DNA of 64,000 nucleotides from Pseudomonas sp. FP2335 (GTDB lineage: Bacteria > Pseudomonadota > Gammaproteobacteria > Pseudomonadales > Pseudomonadaceae). Shown piece by piece: positions 7,320 through 14,974 of this stretch. The stretch lies in the NCBI RefSeq assembly GCF_030687535.1, contig NZ_CP117437.1:4957501-5021500 (forward strand), written 5' to 3'. Numbering within the stretch: the stretch's first letter is position 1; every line of letters starts with the position of its first letter. Below the pieces are notes generated by a model. It had not been told where the DNA came from. It worked only from the letters and a program-made list of their open reading frames with translations, and made no database searches. Position numbers and translations under genes: made by a program.

Positions 7320-7930
7320 TGGTTTCCCTGTGGCAGGCCCATTTGAGTTTTGTGTTGCTGGGGTTTGTGGCGCTGTGCGCGCTGCGCTTCACCCAGCCGT
7401 GGCGGCCGTGGTTGCTGCCAGTGTTGGTGGCGACAAGTTTTATCCCGGTCAATGAACTGCCGTTGGCGGCGTATGTGCGCAGTTTTACCGATGATCTGGC
7501 GATCAGCACGCTGGTGTTGCTGGCGTGGGTTGCCTTGAGCCGATTGGGCTTGGTGCAGCCGCTTGCTCGCCCGCAGCGGGTGCAAATGTTGCTGGTGTTC
7601 TGTGTGTTGAGCTTGGTGCTGTACCCGGCGACGCTGGGGCTGACGTATGTCGATCCGTACCGTTGGGGGTTCAACCCGCGGCCGATGATTGTGCTGGTGG
7701 CCGTGGCGGCGCTGTTGATGTTGTGGCTGCGTAATGCGTTGGCCGTGTGGATGCTGGTGCTGGGCACTTTAGCGTTTGCACTGCGGCTGAAAGCGTCGGA
7801 GAACTACTGGGATTATCTGGTGGACCCACTCCTGGCGACCTACTGCGTCATCGCCGGGTTAATGCAATTCAAACTGTGGGAGCGGGCTTGCTCGCGAATG
7901 CGCAGTGTCAGTCACAGCAGCTCTAACTGA
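7319..7930 (+). CDS. Polytopic membrane protein, C-terminus encoded by a REP element
   Basis: This protein of about 203 residues has around six hydrophobic helices and no motif I recognise. It starts inside the stop of the sialidase-fold gene, so it is translationally coupled and very likely part of the same function. The last 19 residues (KLWERACSRMRSVSHSSSN) are the translation of a REPIN that begins at 7875. The ancestral stop has been lost or replaced, and the native C-terminus probably ended near IAGLMQF. Confidence 0.75.
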   Translation: MVSLWQAHLSFVLLGFVALCALRFTQPWRPWLLPVLVATSFIPVNELPLAAYVRSFTDDLAISTLVLLAWVALSRLGLVQPLARPQRVQMLLVFCVLSLVLYPATLGLTYVDPYRWGFNPRPMIVLVAVAALLMLWLRNALAVWMLVLGTLAFALRLKASENYWDYLVDPLLATYCVIAGLMQFKLWERACSRMRSVSHSSSN

Positions 7931-7963
7931 CCCACCGCTTTCGCGAGCAAGCCCGCTCCCACA
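7875..7963. repeat. REPIN overlapping the 3' end of a membrane-protein gene
   Basis: TGTGGGAGCGGGCTTGCTCGCGAA at 7875 is mirrored by TTCGCGAGCAAGCCCGCTCCCACA ending at 7963. The first arm lies inside the reading frame of the preceding gene. Confidence 0.9.
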
Positions 7964-8000
7964 TTTGTCTTGTGGTGTTTATTAGATTGAGTAGAGAGAG

Positions 8001-10025
8001 ATGATGAGTGCGTTGCAATCACGCCGCCTGCGCTACGGCGTAGGCGCGATCGGCTTGGTGTTTGTGTTGCTGGCGGCGTTGCGGCTGGTGTTTGTGCTGG
8101 GTTTTTCCGGCCTGCCGTTAAACACTCCGCAGTTACTGGAAACCCTCGGCATCGGCCTGCGTTTCGACCTGCGCCTGGCGGTGTTGCTGCTACTGCCGCT
8201 GGCGGTGCTGGCGTGGTTGCCGCGCTGGAACCTCATCACCCTGCCCGCCCTGCGCTGGCTCGCGCGCGGTTATCTGGTGATGGCCCTGGCCGCGGTCGGC
8301 CTGGTCTACATCATCGACTTCGGCCACTACGCCTACCTGGGTGTACGTATCAACGCAACCGTGTTGCGCTACCTGCAAGACGCGCAGATTTCACAACAGA
8401 TGGTGTGGGAAACCTACCCCGTGCTGTGGATAACTGCCTGCTGGCTGGCCGCCGTGGCGCTGTGGGTATGGGCGCTGGTGTGCCTGGAACGCCTGACCCT
8501 GGAGCGTCCAGCCCAGCAGATGGGCAAATGGGCAGTGGCGTCAGTCTCGGTGATCGGCGTGGTCGCCGTACTCTTGGCCCTACTCGGTCGCGTCGCCAAT
8601 CTCAACCTGGAAAACCCGGTGCCCCTGCGCTGGAGCGATGCGTTCTTTTCCGGCAACAGCCAAGTCGCCGCCGTGGGCCTGAACCCGGTGCTGTTTTTGT
8701 ACGACACCTTCAAGGTCGGGCAGTCGCAATTCGATGAAAAAAAGGTGCGCGAACACTATTCGCAAATCGCCGATTACCTGGGGGTCGATCAGCCCGACAC
8801 CCAGCAACTGAATTTCATCCGCGAACAAGGCGTGCAGCCCTATCGACTGGCCGGCAAGCGCCCGCCCAATGTGGTGTTCGTGATGCTTGAATCCCTCGGC
8901 ACCAGTGCTGTCGGCGCCTACGGCAACCCGCTGAACCCCACGCCGCACCTCGACAAGCTGGCCACGCAGAGCTGGTTCTTCAAACACTTCTACGTACCTG
9001 TCACCGGCACCGCCAAGACCGTGTGGGCCAGCATCAGCGGCGTGCCGGACGTGACCCGCCAGGAGACCGCCACGCGCAACCCGCTGATCACCCGGCAACA
9101 CACGTTGATCAATGCGTTCGCGGGTTACCAGAAGTTCTACATGATCGGCGGCAATGCCGGCTGGGCGAATATCAACGCCCTGATCCGCCAAAGCATCGAC
9201 GGCGTGCAGCTCTATGACGAAAGCCACTGGCGCTCGCCACGGGTGGATGTGTGGGGCATTTCCGACCTGGACCTGTTCAAGGAAAGCGACCAACTGCTGC
9301 GCGCCGTACCGGAGGCACAACCGTTCTTCGCCTACCTGCAAACTTCCGGCAACCATCGGCCATTCACCATCCCCAAACACAACGATGGGTTCCAGGTCGC
9401 CGAGGTGACTCTGGAGCAAGTCCAGGCCGCCGGGTCGCGCAGCGTCGAGCAATACAACGCGGTGCGCCTGCTGGACTACAACATCGGCCGCCTGATGGAG
9501 ATCGCCAAGGCCGGCGGCTGGTACGACAACAGCATCTTTGTGTTCTTCGGCGACCACAACACGCGCATCAGCCAGATCCCACACATGGCGCCGGCCTTCG
9601 AACAGCTCGGTTTGGAGAGCAATAACGTGCCGCTGCTGATCCACGCCCCTGGCCTGGCGCCACGGGTGATCGAAGACGCGGTGGGGCTGGCGGACCTGTT
9701 GCCGACCGTGGCGGGTATGGCGGGCATGCCGTTTCGCAATGGTGCCCTGGGCCGCGACATCCAGCAGCCGGCGCCCGAAGGCGAACGCGTGGTGCCGCTG
9801 GTGTTGCGTGAAGGCAGCTTCCCGATTATCGGCGGCGTAACCCAACATTTCCTGTTGCAGATGCAGCACGACGGCAGCTCACCGACCCTGCATGACCTGG
9901 CCTCACAAACCCCGCGAGACGACGTGGCCGCGCAGCATCCGCAGGAATTCCAGCGCTTGCAGGGGCTCACGCGCGGGCTGCATGAGAGTGCGCGGTGGAT
10001 GCTGTTCCGGAATGTGCGCGAGTGA
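8001..10025 (+). CDS. LTA synthase-like membrane sulfatase/phosphoglycerol transferase
   Basis: A 674-residue protein with about five N-terminal membrane helices (to about residue 200) and a large periplasmic sulfatase-superfamily domain. Key parts are NVVFVMLESLGTSAVG (metal-binding Glu), the Thr nucleophile region in PVTGTAKTVWAS, SGNHRPFTIP, and IFVFFGDHN, with the metal-binding Asp-His near the end. The family (LtaS, OpgB/MdoB, PetA-like enzymes) moves phosphoglycerol or phosphoethanolamine from phospholipid to an acceptor glycan. The gene lies behind the sialidase-fold and membrane genes, with a REPIN between. The start is either 8001 or 8004 (ATGATG), and the GAGAGAG upstream fits the second better. 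Confidence 0.85.
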   Translation: MMSALQSRRLRYGVGAIGLVFVLLAALRLVFVLGFSGLPLNTPQLLETLGIGLRFDLRLAVLLLLPLAVLAWLPRWNLITLPALRWLARGYLVMALAAVGLVYIIDFGHYAYLGVRINATVLRYLQDAQISQQMVWETYPVLWITACWLAAVALWVWALVCLERLTLERPAQQMGKWAVASVSVIGVVAVLLALLGRVANLNLENPVPLRWSDAFFSGNSQVAAVGLNPVLFLYDTFKVGQSQFDEKKVREHYSQIADYLGVDQPDTQQLNFIREQGVQPYRLAGKRPPNVVFVMLESLGTSAVGAYGNPLNPTPHLDKLATQSWFFKHFYVPVTGTAKTVWASISGVPDVTRQETATRNPLITRQHTLINAFAGYQKFYMIGGNAGWANINALIRQSIDGVQLYDESHWRSPRVDVWGISDLDLFKESDQLLRAVPEAQPFFAYLQTSGNHRPFTIPKHNDGFQVAEVTLEQVQAAGSRSVEQYNAVRLLDYNIGRLMEIAKAGGWYDNSIFVFFGDHNTRISQIPHMAPAFEQLGLESNNVPLLIHAPGLAPRVIEDAVGLADLLPTVAGMAGMPFRNGALGRDIQQPAPEGERVVPLVLREGSFPIIGGVTQHFLLQMQHDGSSPTLHDLASQTPRDDVAAQHPQEFQRLQGLTRGLHESARWMLFRNVRE

Positions 10026-10400
10026 TTATCGGGGCTGGAAGGTTTCGAGGTAGGCCAGGATGTTGTCGATCTTCTCCTGGTCGCTGATGCCCCAGAAGAT
10101 CATCCGTGTGCCGCTCACCACCTTCTTCGGCGCCTCGATATAGGCGGCGAGTTTGTCGCGGGTCCAGACCACGCCGGAGTTTTTCATCGCGTCGGAGTAC
10201 TGGTAGTCGTCCGTGGTACCGGCGGGACGGCCAATGATGCCATTGAGCTGCGGCCCAAACCCGCCCCGCGCGCCTTCGCCAACGCTGTGGCAACCGCCGC
10301 AGGTCTTGGTGAACAGCTTGCCGCCCGCCTCGGCATCGCCGGCCGCGAAGGCGGGGCTGGCGCTGAGGGTCAGGGCGAGGGTGATCAAGGCGTACTTCAT
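10026..10400 (-). CDS. Class I c-type cytochrome, periplasmic
   Basis: This 124-residue protein has a signal peptide (MKYALITLALTLSASPAFA) and one heme site, CGGCH, followed by GFGPQLNGIIGRPAG. The sixth-ligand methionine is probably in GTRMIFWGI, and the C-terminal helix is DNILAYLETF. It is a soluble electron carrier of the cytochrome c2/c550 kind. I chose the ATG at 10400 because it starts the signal peptide and has GGAG six bases upstream. The stop is immediately next to the stop of the convergent sulfatase gene. Confidence 0.9.
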   Translation of the reverse strand: MKYALITLALTLSASPAFAAGDAEAGGKLFTKTCGGCHSVGEGARGGFGPQLNGIIGRPAGTTDDYQYSDAMKNSGVVWTRDKLAAYIEAPKKVVSGTRMIFWGISDQEKIDNILAYLETFQPR

Positions 10401-10441
10401 GGCAAGCTCCATCAGGTGTAGCGGGCGATTATGCCTGTTTG

Positions 10442-10963
10442 TCAGGAACGCATGCCCATCCAGATCACGGCTTCGGTCCACGCCGTGACCACCGGCGTCA
10501 ACCCACGGAACCACGGGTCACGCTGATCAATCTGCGCCGCCGAGTGGTCGTGGTGGTGCTGTTCTTCCTCGACAATCGAGGCAATCGCCGCTACGGCCTG
10601 CGGGTCGATGTCGTGCAAGCTGTGCAGTTGATGGGCCAGGTGGCGCAACACCACGCTTTCCACGGCAACGGTGGTGGCAACGATCGCCTTGCGTCCGCAC
10701 AGGCCAGTGATCAACCCCAGCACCAGGCCACCCAGCCCGCACAACCAATAGCTGCGGCAGCGGCGGTAACCGCGGCGTTGCAGTTCAGCCCTGAACACCT
10801 CGCGATGACGCCGTTCGTGGGACAGGAATTCTTGCAACTCGGCCACCATGCCCGGGACCAACAACCGGGCCATGAACAGTTGGCCGCTGTAGATGCAAAT
10901 CGCGCCATGCTCACCGGCATGGTCGACTTTGATCATGCGGTTGCCCAGATCCGGATCATTCAC
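10442..10963 (-). CDS. COQ7-family diiron hydroxylase (GTG start)
   Basis: A 173-residue protein of the COQ7/CatA diiron family: MIKVDHAGEHGAICIY, SHERRHREVF, then AVESVVLRHL and EEEQHHHDH supply the Glu/His ligands. COQ7 hydroxylates demethoxyubiquinone, the penultimate step of ubiquinone synthesis. The usual Pseudomonas coq7 product has a longer and different N-terminus, so this may be a second, diverged paralogue. That is from memory and not tested. The start codon is GTG at 10963 with AAGGCA eight bases before it. A hydrophobic patch (SYWLCGLGGLVLGLITGLCG) fits membrane association. Confidence 0.8.
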   Translation of the reverse strand: MNDPDLGNRMIKVDHAGEHGAICIYSGQLFMARLLVPGMVAELQEFLSHERRHREVFRAELQRRGYRRCRSYWLCGLGGLVLGLITGLCGRKAIVATTVAVESVVLRHLAHQLHSLHDIDPQAVAAIASIVEEEQHHHDHSAAQIDQRDPWFRGLTPVVTAWTEAVIWMGMRS

Positions 10964-11113
10964 GGTTGACTGCCTTGCGCGAGTGGCCTTGAGGTGCGCG
11001 AGTATCCTGCAACGGCATTCTCATGACCACCCATCACTTCGAACACATCCAATCGAACCTATCCAGTCGTGCTCTACTCCACGTTAATGAACCCTGATGG
11101 TGGAGTAAGGATC

Positions 11114-11479
11114 ATGGCTCAGCCATCGATTTTAGTGTTGGAAGACGACGAGATCATTCGCTCGTTAATGGTGGATGTGCTAGAGGAATTCGGGGCGCTG
11201 GTGACGTCGTTTCCTTCGGCGGATGAAGGAATGATTTACCTGGAACGAGGCGACGAACCGGTGGACCTGATTGTCAGTGATGTTCAGATGCCGGGGTTGC
11301 TCAATGGCTATGACTTGAGCCGGGTGGTGGCCCACCGCTGGCCGAACGTGCCGGTGCTGCTGACGTCCGGTAATACCAAACTGGCGGCGCAATTGGGGGG
11401 CTCGGTGCGTTTTTTGCCCAAACCATGGAGCACTGAACACCTGCTGGAGTCGGTGCAAACCGCACTGACCGGGCACTGA
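11114..11479 (+). CDS. Stand-alone CheY-like response regulator
   Basis: A 121-residue single receiver domain: EDDEII acidic pocket, phospho-acceptor Asp in VDLIVSDVQMPGLLNGYDL, conserved Ser/Thr in VLLTSGN, Lys in FLPKPW. No output domain is present. I chose the ATG at 11114, with GGAG/AAGGA upstream, over in-frame codons further upstream. It lies 210 bases before bphO-bphP in the same direction, so it is a good candidate phosphorelay partner for the bacteriophytochrome (inference from position). Confidence 0.85.
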   Translation: MAQPSILVLEDDEIIRSLMVDVLEEFGALVTSFPSADEGMIYLERGDEPVDLIVSDVQMPGLLNGYDLSRVVAHRWPNVPVLLTSGNTKLAAQLGGSVRFLPKPWSTEHLLESVQTALTGH

Positions 11480-11689
11480 TCGTCCGTGCACTGATAGCTT
11501 CACGACATTACTTAAACCGAACTTCGCGGCAAATAGTGCAGTCATTAATGAGGCATGGAGCGACTTTTCTGATCCGCTGGTCAGCCTATTCGCCTTGTGC
11601 GGACAGTTATCGGCTCTGAGGTGTGTAGAATCGTCGCCCATTTCCACGCGTCATTCATGGCCGACAGGCCCACAGTTCGAGCTAGCTGA

Positions 11690-12304
11690 ATGCACTCAAA
11701 GGCCCATGACGTTGGTCCGCCCACCTTGCTGGAAGCGTTGCGCACAGGCACTGCCCAGCTGCACGTAGCGCTGGAACAGCGCCTGCCGTTTTTCTCTGAA
11801 CGCCTGGAAGCCCATTGGTATGGGCGCTTGCTCCAGGCGTACTACGGCTTTTATCGGCCTATCGAAGCCTCACTGTATGACAACGCCTTGATTCCTGAAG
11901 GCTTCGACTCGGCAATGCGTCTGAAAACACCGACGCTGGTGGACGACCTGCACGCGCTGGGCCTGGACAACCTCGCCATCGACGCCCTCCCCCGCTGCGC
12001 CGAACTCCCGGTCTGCGATACCGCCGCCGCCTGTCTAGGCGCCTTGTATGTGCTCGAAGGCGCAACCTTGGGCGGCCAGGTACTGCGCCGGGAAATGGCC
12101 CAGCGCCTGGGCCTGGATGCCGACAACGGTGGCGCGTTTCTCAATGTGTACGGCGCCGAGACCGGTCGACGCTGGAAGGATTTCCTCGATTACCTGGGCC
12201 GCCTGCCACTGGACGCTGACGCCAAACAGCGCGCGGTGGATGCAGCCCGTTCGACATTCAGCTGCTTTGAGCAATGGCTCGACAGCCAGGAGGTACTGCT
12301 ATGA
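11690..12304 (+). CDS. bphO: Biliverdin-producing heme oxygenase BphO
   Basis: A 204-residue bacterial heme oxygenase. It opens heme to biliverdin, iron and CO, and supplies the chromophore for the phytochrome. The proximal heme histidine is in TAQLHVALEQRLPF, and the distal helix region with the conserved glycines is YVLEGATLGGQVL. The stop overlaps the ATG of bphP (ATGA), so chromophore synthesis and apoprotein are made together. The start at 11690 has only a weak GAG upstream. Confidence 0.92.
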   Translation: MHSKAHDVGPPTLLEALRTGTAQLHVALEQRLPFFSERLEAHWYGRLLQAYYGFYRPIEASLYDNALIPEGFDSAMRLKTPTLVDDLHALGLDNLAIDALPRCAELPVCDTAAACLGALYVLEGATLGGQVLRREMAQRLGLDADNGGAFLNVYGAETGRRWKDFLDYLGRLPLDADAKQRAVDAARSTFSCFEQWLDSQEVLL

Positions 12305-14544
12305 AACCCGACGATTTTGAAAAGCTGCTTGCCAACTGTGCCGACGAGCCCATTCGTTTCCCGGGGGCGATCCAGCCCCACGGCGTGCTGCTGACCTTGT
12401 CCGAACCGGGCCTGGAAATCATCCAGGTCAGCGCCAACATCGGCACTTTGTTCGGCCATGCGCCCGAGGCGCTGCTGGGCCAGCCGCTGCACACGCTGAT
12501 TGGCAGCGAGCAAGCCCAGGCTGTTGCAGCCATGGCCGCAAACAACACGTTTTTCGATGCGCCACCGCTGCACGTCACGTTCAACGGTGCGGAATTCGAG
12601 GGCTTGTTGCATCGCCATCAGAACGTGTTGGTGCTGGAGTTCGAACCGCTGCTCAGGGATTTCCACCCACGGGCGCTGAACGGTCGCACCAGTGACCTGG
12701 GCAAGATGCTGCAGCGTTTGCAGTCGGCGAAAACCCTGCAGGCGCTGTACGAAATCAGCGTGAATGAAATTCAGGCCATGACCGGTTACGACCGTGTGCT
12801 GATCTACCGTTTCGAAGAAGAAGGCCATGGCCAGGTCATCGCCGAAGCATCAGCGCCGTCCATGGAGCTTTTCAACGGGTTGTTCTTCCCCGCGTCCGAC
12901 ATCCCAGAGCAGGCCCGTGAGCTGTATCGCACCAACTGGCTACGCATCATCCCGAACGCAGCCTACGAACCCGTGCCACTGCTGCCCAAGCTGCGCCCGG
13001 ACACCGGCCAACCGCTGGATCTGAGCTTCGCCACCCTGCGCAGCGTGTCGCCGATTCACTGCCAATACATGCAGAACATGGGTGTGTTGTCGTCCATGAG
13101 CATCTCGCTGATGAAGGGCGACAAGCTCTGGGGCCTGATCAGTTGCGGCAACCGCGCGCCGCTGCTGGTGCCGAACGACCTGCGCACCGCCTGCCAGACC
13201 ATCGGCCAGGTGCTGTCGTTGCAGATCAGCGCCATGGAAGCCCTCGACCTGAACCGCCAACGCGAAGAAAAGGTCGAGGCCCTGGCCCTGCTGGATCAAG
13301 CGATGAAGGCGTCCCACGAAAACGTCTTCGACGGCCTGGCCCAGCAAGCCCAGGTGCTGATGAACCTGACCCTGTCCGGCGGCGTGGCGATCATCGAAGA
13401 CAAGCAACTGCACCGCTACGGCAATTGCCCGGAACCGGGGCAGATCCGTGCGCTGCACAAGTGGCTGCAACAAGGCGGCGAGCCGGTGTTTTCCAGCCAC
13501 AACCTGGCCTCGGTGTACCCACCGGCCGTCGACTTCCAACAAGTCGCCAGCGGCGTGTTGGCCATGAGCCTGCCCAAGCCGGTGGACAACGGCGTGCTGT
13601 GGTTCCGCCCGGAAGTGAAAGAGAACATCAATTGGAGTGGCGACCCGAAAAAGCCGCTGGCCCTGGAAAACTCCGACGCAGGCCTGCGCCTTCGCCCACG
13701 CACCTCGTTTGAAATCTGGAAAGTGGAAATGGCCGGCATCTCCACCAAATGGAGCCATGGCGACCGCTTCGCCGCCAACGACCTGCGCCGGTCCGCCCTG
13801 GAAAACGACCTGGCGCGCCAGGTGCTGCGCGAGCAACAAGCGGTGCGCGCACGTGATGAACTGGTGGCGGTGGTGTCCCACGACCTGCGCAACCCGATGA
13901 CTGTCATCTCGATGCTCTGCGGCATGATGCAAAAGGCCTTCAGCTCCGATGGCCCACACACCTCGCGGCGGATTTCCTCGGCCATCGACACCATGCAACA
14001 GGCCGCCGGGCGCATGAACGTGTTGCTGGAGGACCTGCTCGACACCTCTAAAATCGAGGCCGGGCGTTATGTGGTCAAGCCGGTGTCGCTGGACGTCAGC
14101 CAGATCTTTGAGGAGGCCTATTCGCTGCTGGCGCCGCTGGCGATGGAGAAAGGCATCGACCTGTCGTTCAATGCCGAGCCCGGCCTGCAGATCAATGCGG
14201 ACCCGGAGCGCCTGTTCCAGGTGCTGTCGAACCTGATCGGCAATGCCATCAAGTTCACCCCGCGCCAGGGCAATATCGGTATCAGCGCCATGAGCAACGG
14301 TGAAGAGATCGTGTTTTCGGTACGTGACAGCGGTGAAGGCATTGCGCCGGAGCAACTGCCCCACGTGTTTGATCGCTATTGGACAAAGACTGAAAACAAT
14401 CCCACCGGCAGCGGGCTGGGGCTGTACATCACCCAAGGCATCATCCAGGCCCACGGCGGCAAAATTGTTGCTGAAAGCGAGGTGGGGCGTGGCAGCGAGT
14501 TCCGCTTTACGGTGCCCAAGGTACTTGGCGATTCGCATACCTGA
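12301..14544 (+). CDS. bphP: Bacteriophytochrome histidine kinase BphP
   Basis: A 747-residue red/far-red photoreceptor with PAS-GAF-PHY-HisKA-HATPase order. Cys13 in LLANCADEPI is the biliverdin-attachment residue expected near the N-terminus, and FPGAIQPHG follows. The GAF domain carries PASDIP at 197-202 and the SPIHCQYMQNMGV chromophore-pocket motif. The PHY tongue region is near 420-480. The kinase has His527 in VVSHDLRNPM, and the ATP domain has NLIGNAIKFTP and GSGLGLYIT. Light state sets kinase activity towards a receiver protein, plausibly the CheY-like one upstream. I place the start at the ATG inside the bphO stop. Confidence 0.95.
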   Translation: MKPDDFEKLLANCADEPIRFPGAIQPHGVLLTLSEPGLEIIQVSANIGTLFGHAPEALLGQPLHTLIGSEQAQAVAAMAANNTFFDAPPLHVTFNGAEFEGLLHRHQNVLVLEFEPLLRDFHPRALNGRTSDLGKMLQRLQSAKTLQALYEISVNEIQAMTGYDRVLIYRFEEEGHGQVIAEASAPSMELFNGLFFPASDIPEQARELYRTNWLRIIPNAAYEPVPLLPKLRPDTGQPLDLSFATLRSVSPIHCQYMQNMGVLSSMSISLMKGDKLWGLISCGNRAPLLVPNDLRTACQTIGQVLSLQISAMEALDLNRQREEKVEALALLDQAMKASHENVFDGLAQQAQVLMNLTLSGGVAIIEDKQLHRYGNCPEPGQIRALHKWLQQGGEPVFSSHNLASVYPPAVDFQQVASGVLAMSLPKPVDNGVLWFRPEVKENINWSGDPKKPLALENSDAGLRLRPRTSFEIWKVEMAGISTKWSHGDRFAANDLRRSALENDLARQVLREQQAVRARDELVAVVSHDLRNPMTVISMLCGMMQKAFSSDGPHTSRRISSAIDTMQQAAGRMNVLLEDLLDTSKIEAGRYVVKPVSLDVSQIFEEAYSLLAPLAMEKGIDLSFNAEPGLQINADPERLFQVLSNLIGNAIKFTPRQGNIGISAMSNGEEIVFSVRDSGEGIAPEQLPHVFDRYWTKTENNPTGSGLGLYITQGIIQAHGGKIVAESEVGRGSEFRFTVPKVLGDSHT

Positions 14545-14666
14545 ATCTCGCAACGTTTTGAGATGAGGCGTTTATAGGTTTCCCGTCACACGCTCTGTAA
14601 GGTCGGCTCGCGTCGCAGTGCCCATGATGCAGCGCGGCGTGCCCCAACCATTCAGAGGAAAACGCC

Positions 14667-14864
14667 ATGGATATTTTTTTCGGTTCTAGCGCAACGTTCA
14701 TACACAACATTCTGCCGGCCACTTCCACACAGGCAAAAACCACAGCCCCCCGACAACCGCCGCCCACTCCGGACGCCAGCGTTGATTTCAGCGGTAGCAG
14801 AAACCGGCAAGACAACCGGAGCTCTGGCAGCATCGACAGCCTGGGCGGCGGAAGAATCATCTGA
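14667..14864 (+). CDS. Small unknown protein, Ser/Pro-rich tail
   Basis: This is a 65-residue reading frame with GAGGA seven bases before its ATG. The first 20 residues are mildly hydrophobic (IFFGSSATFIHNILPA). The rest is disordered in composition (PRQPPPTPDASVDFSGSRNRQDNRSSGSIDSLGGG). I do not recognise it. It lies between bphP and the phosphatase gene, and the ribosome site is the main support for it being real. A secreted or surface role is possible but not shown. Confidence 0.45.
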   Translation: MDIFFGSSATFIHNILPATSTQAKTTAPRQPPPTPDASVDFSGSRNRQDNRSSGSIDSLGGGRII

Positions 14865-14974
14865 CGCGTTGAGTCAGGGGGCGGTTTAAATACCGTCCTC
14901 TGGGTCGCTTCGACAAAATGCTGACATCCACTGCGTTAATCTGAATATCGTCCTTGAACAGAGCCGTCATACCC

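Noticed and set aside
14880..14905. Possible terminator GGGCGGT-TTAAAT-ACCGTCC after the small gene at 14667
   Set aside because: The stem contains a mismatch and no T run follows. Too weak to claim.
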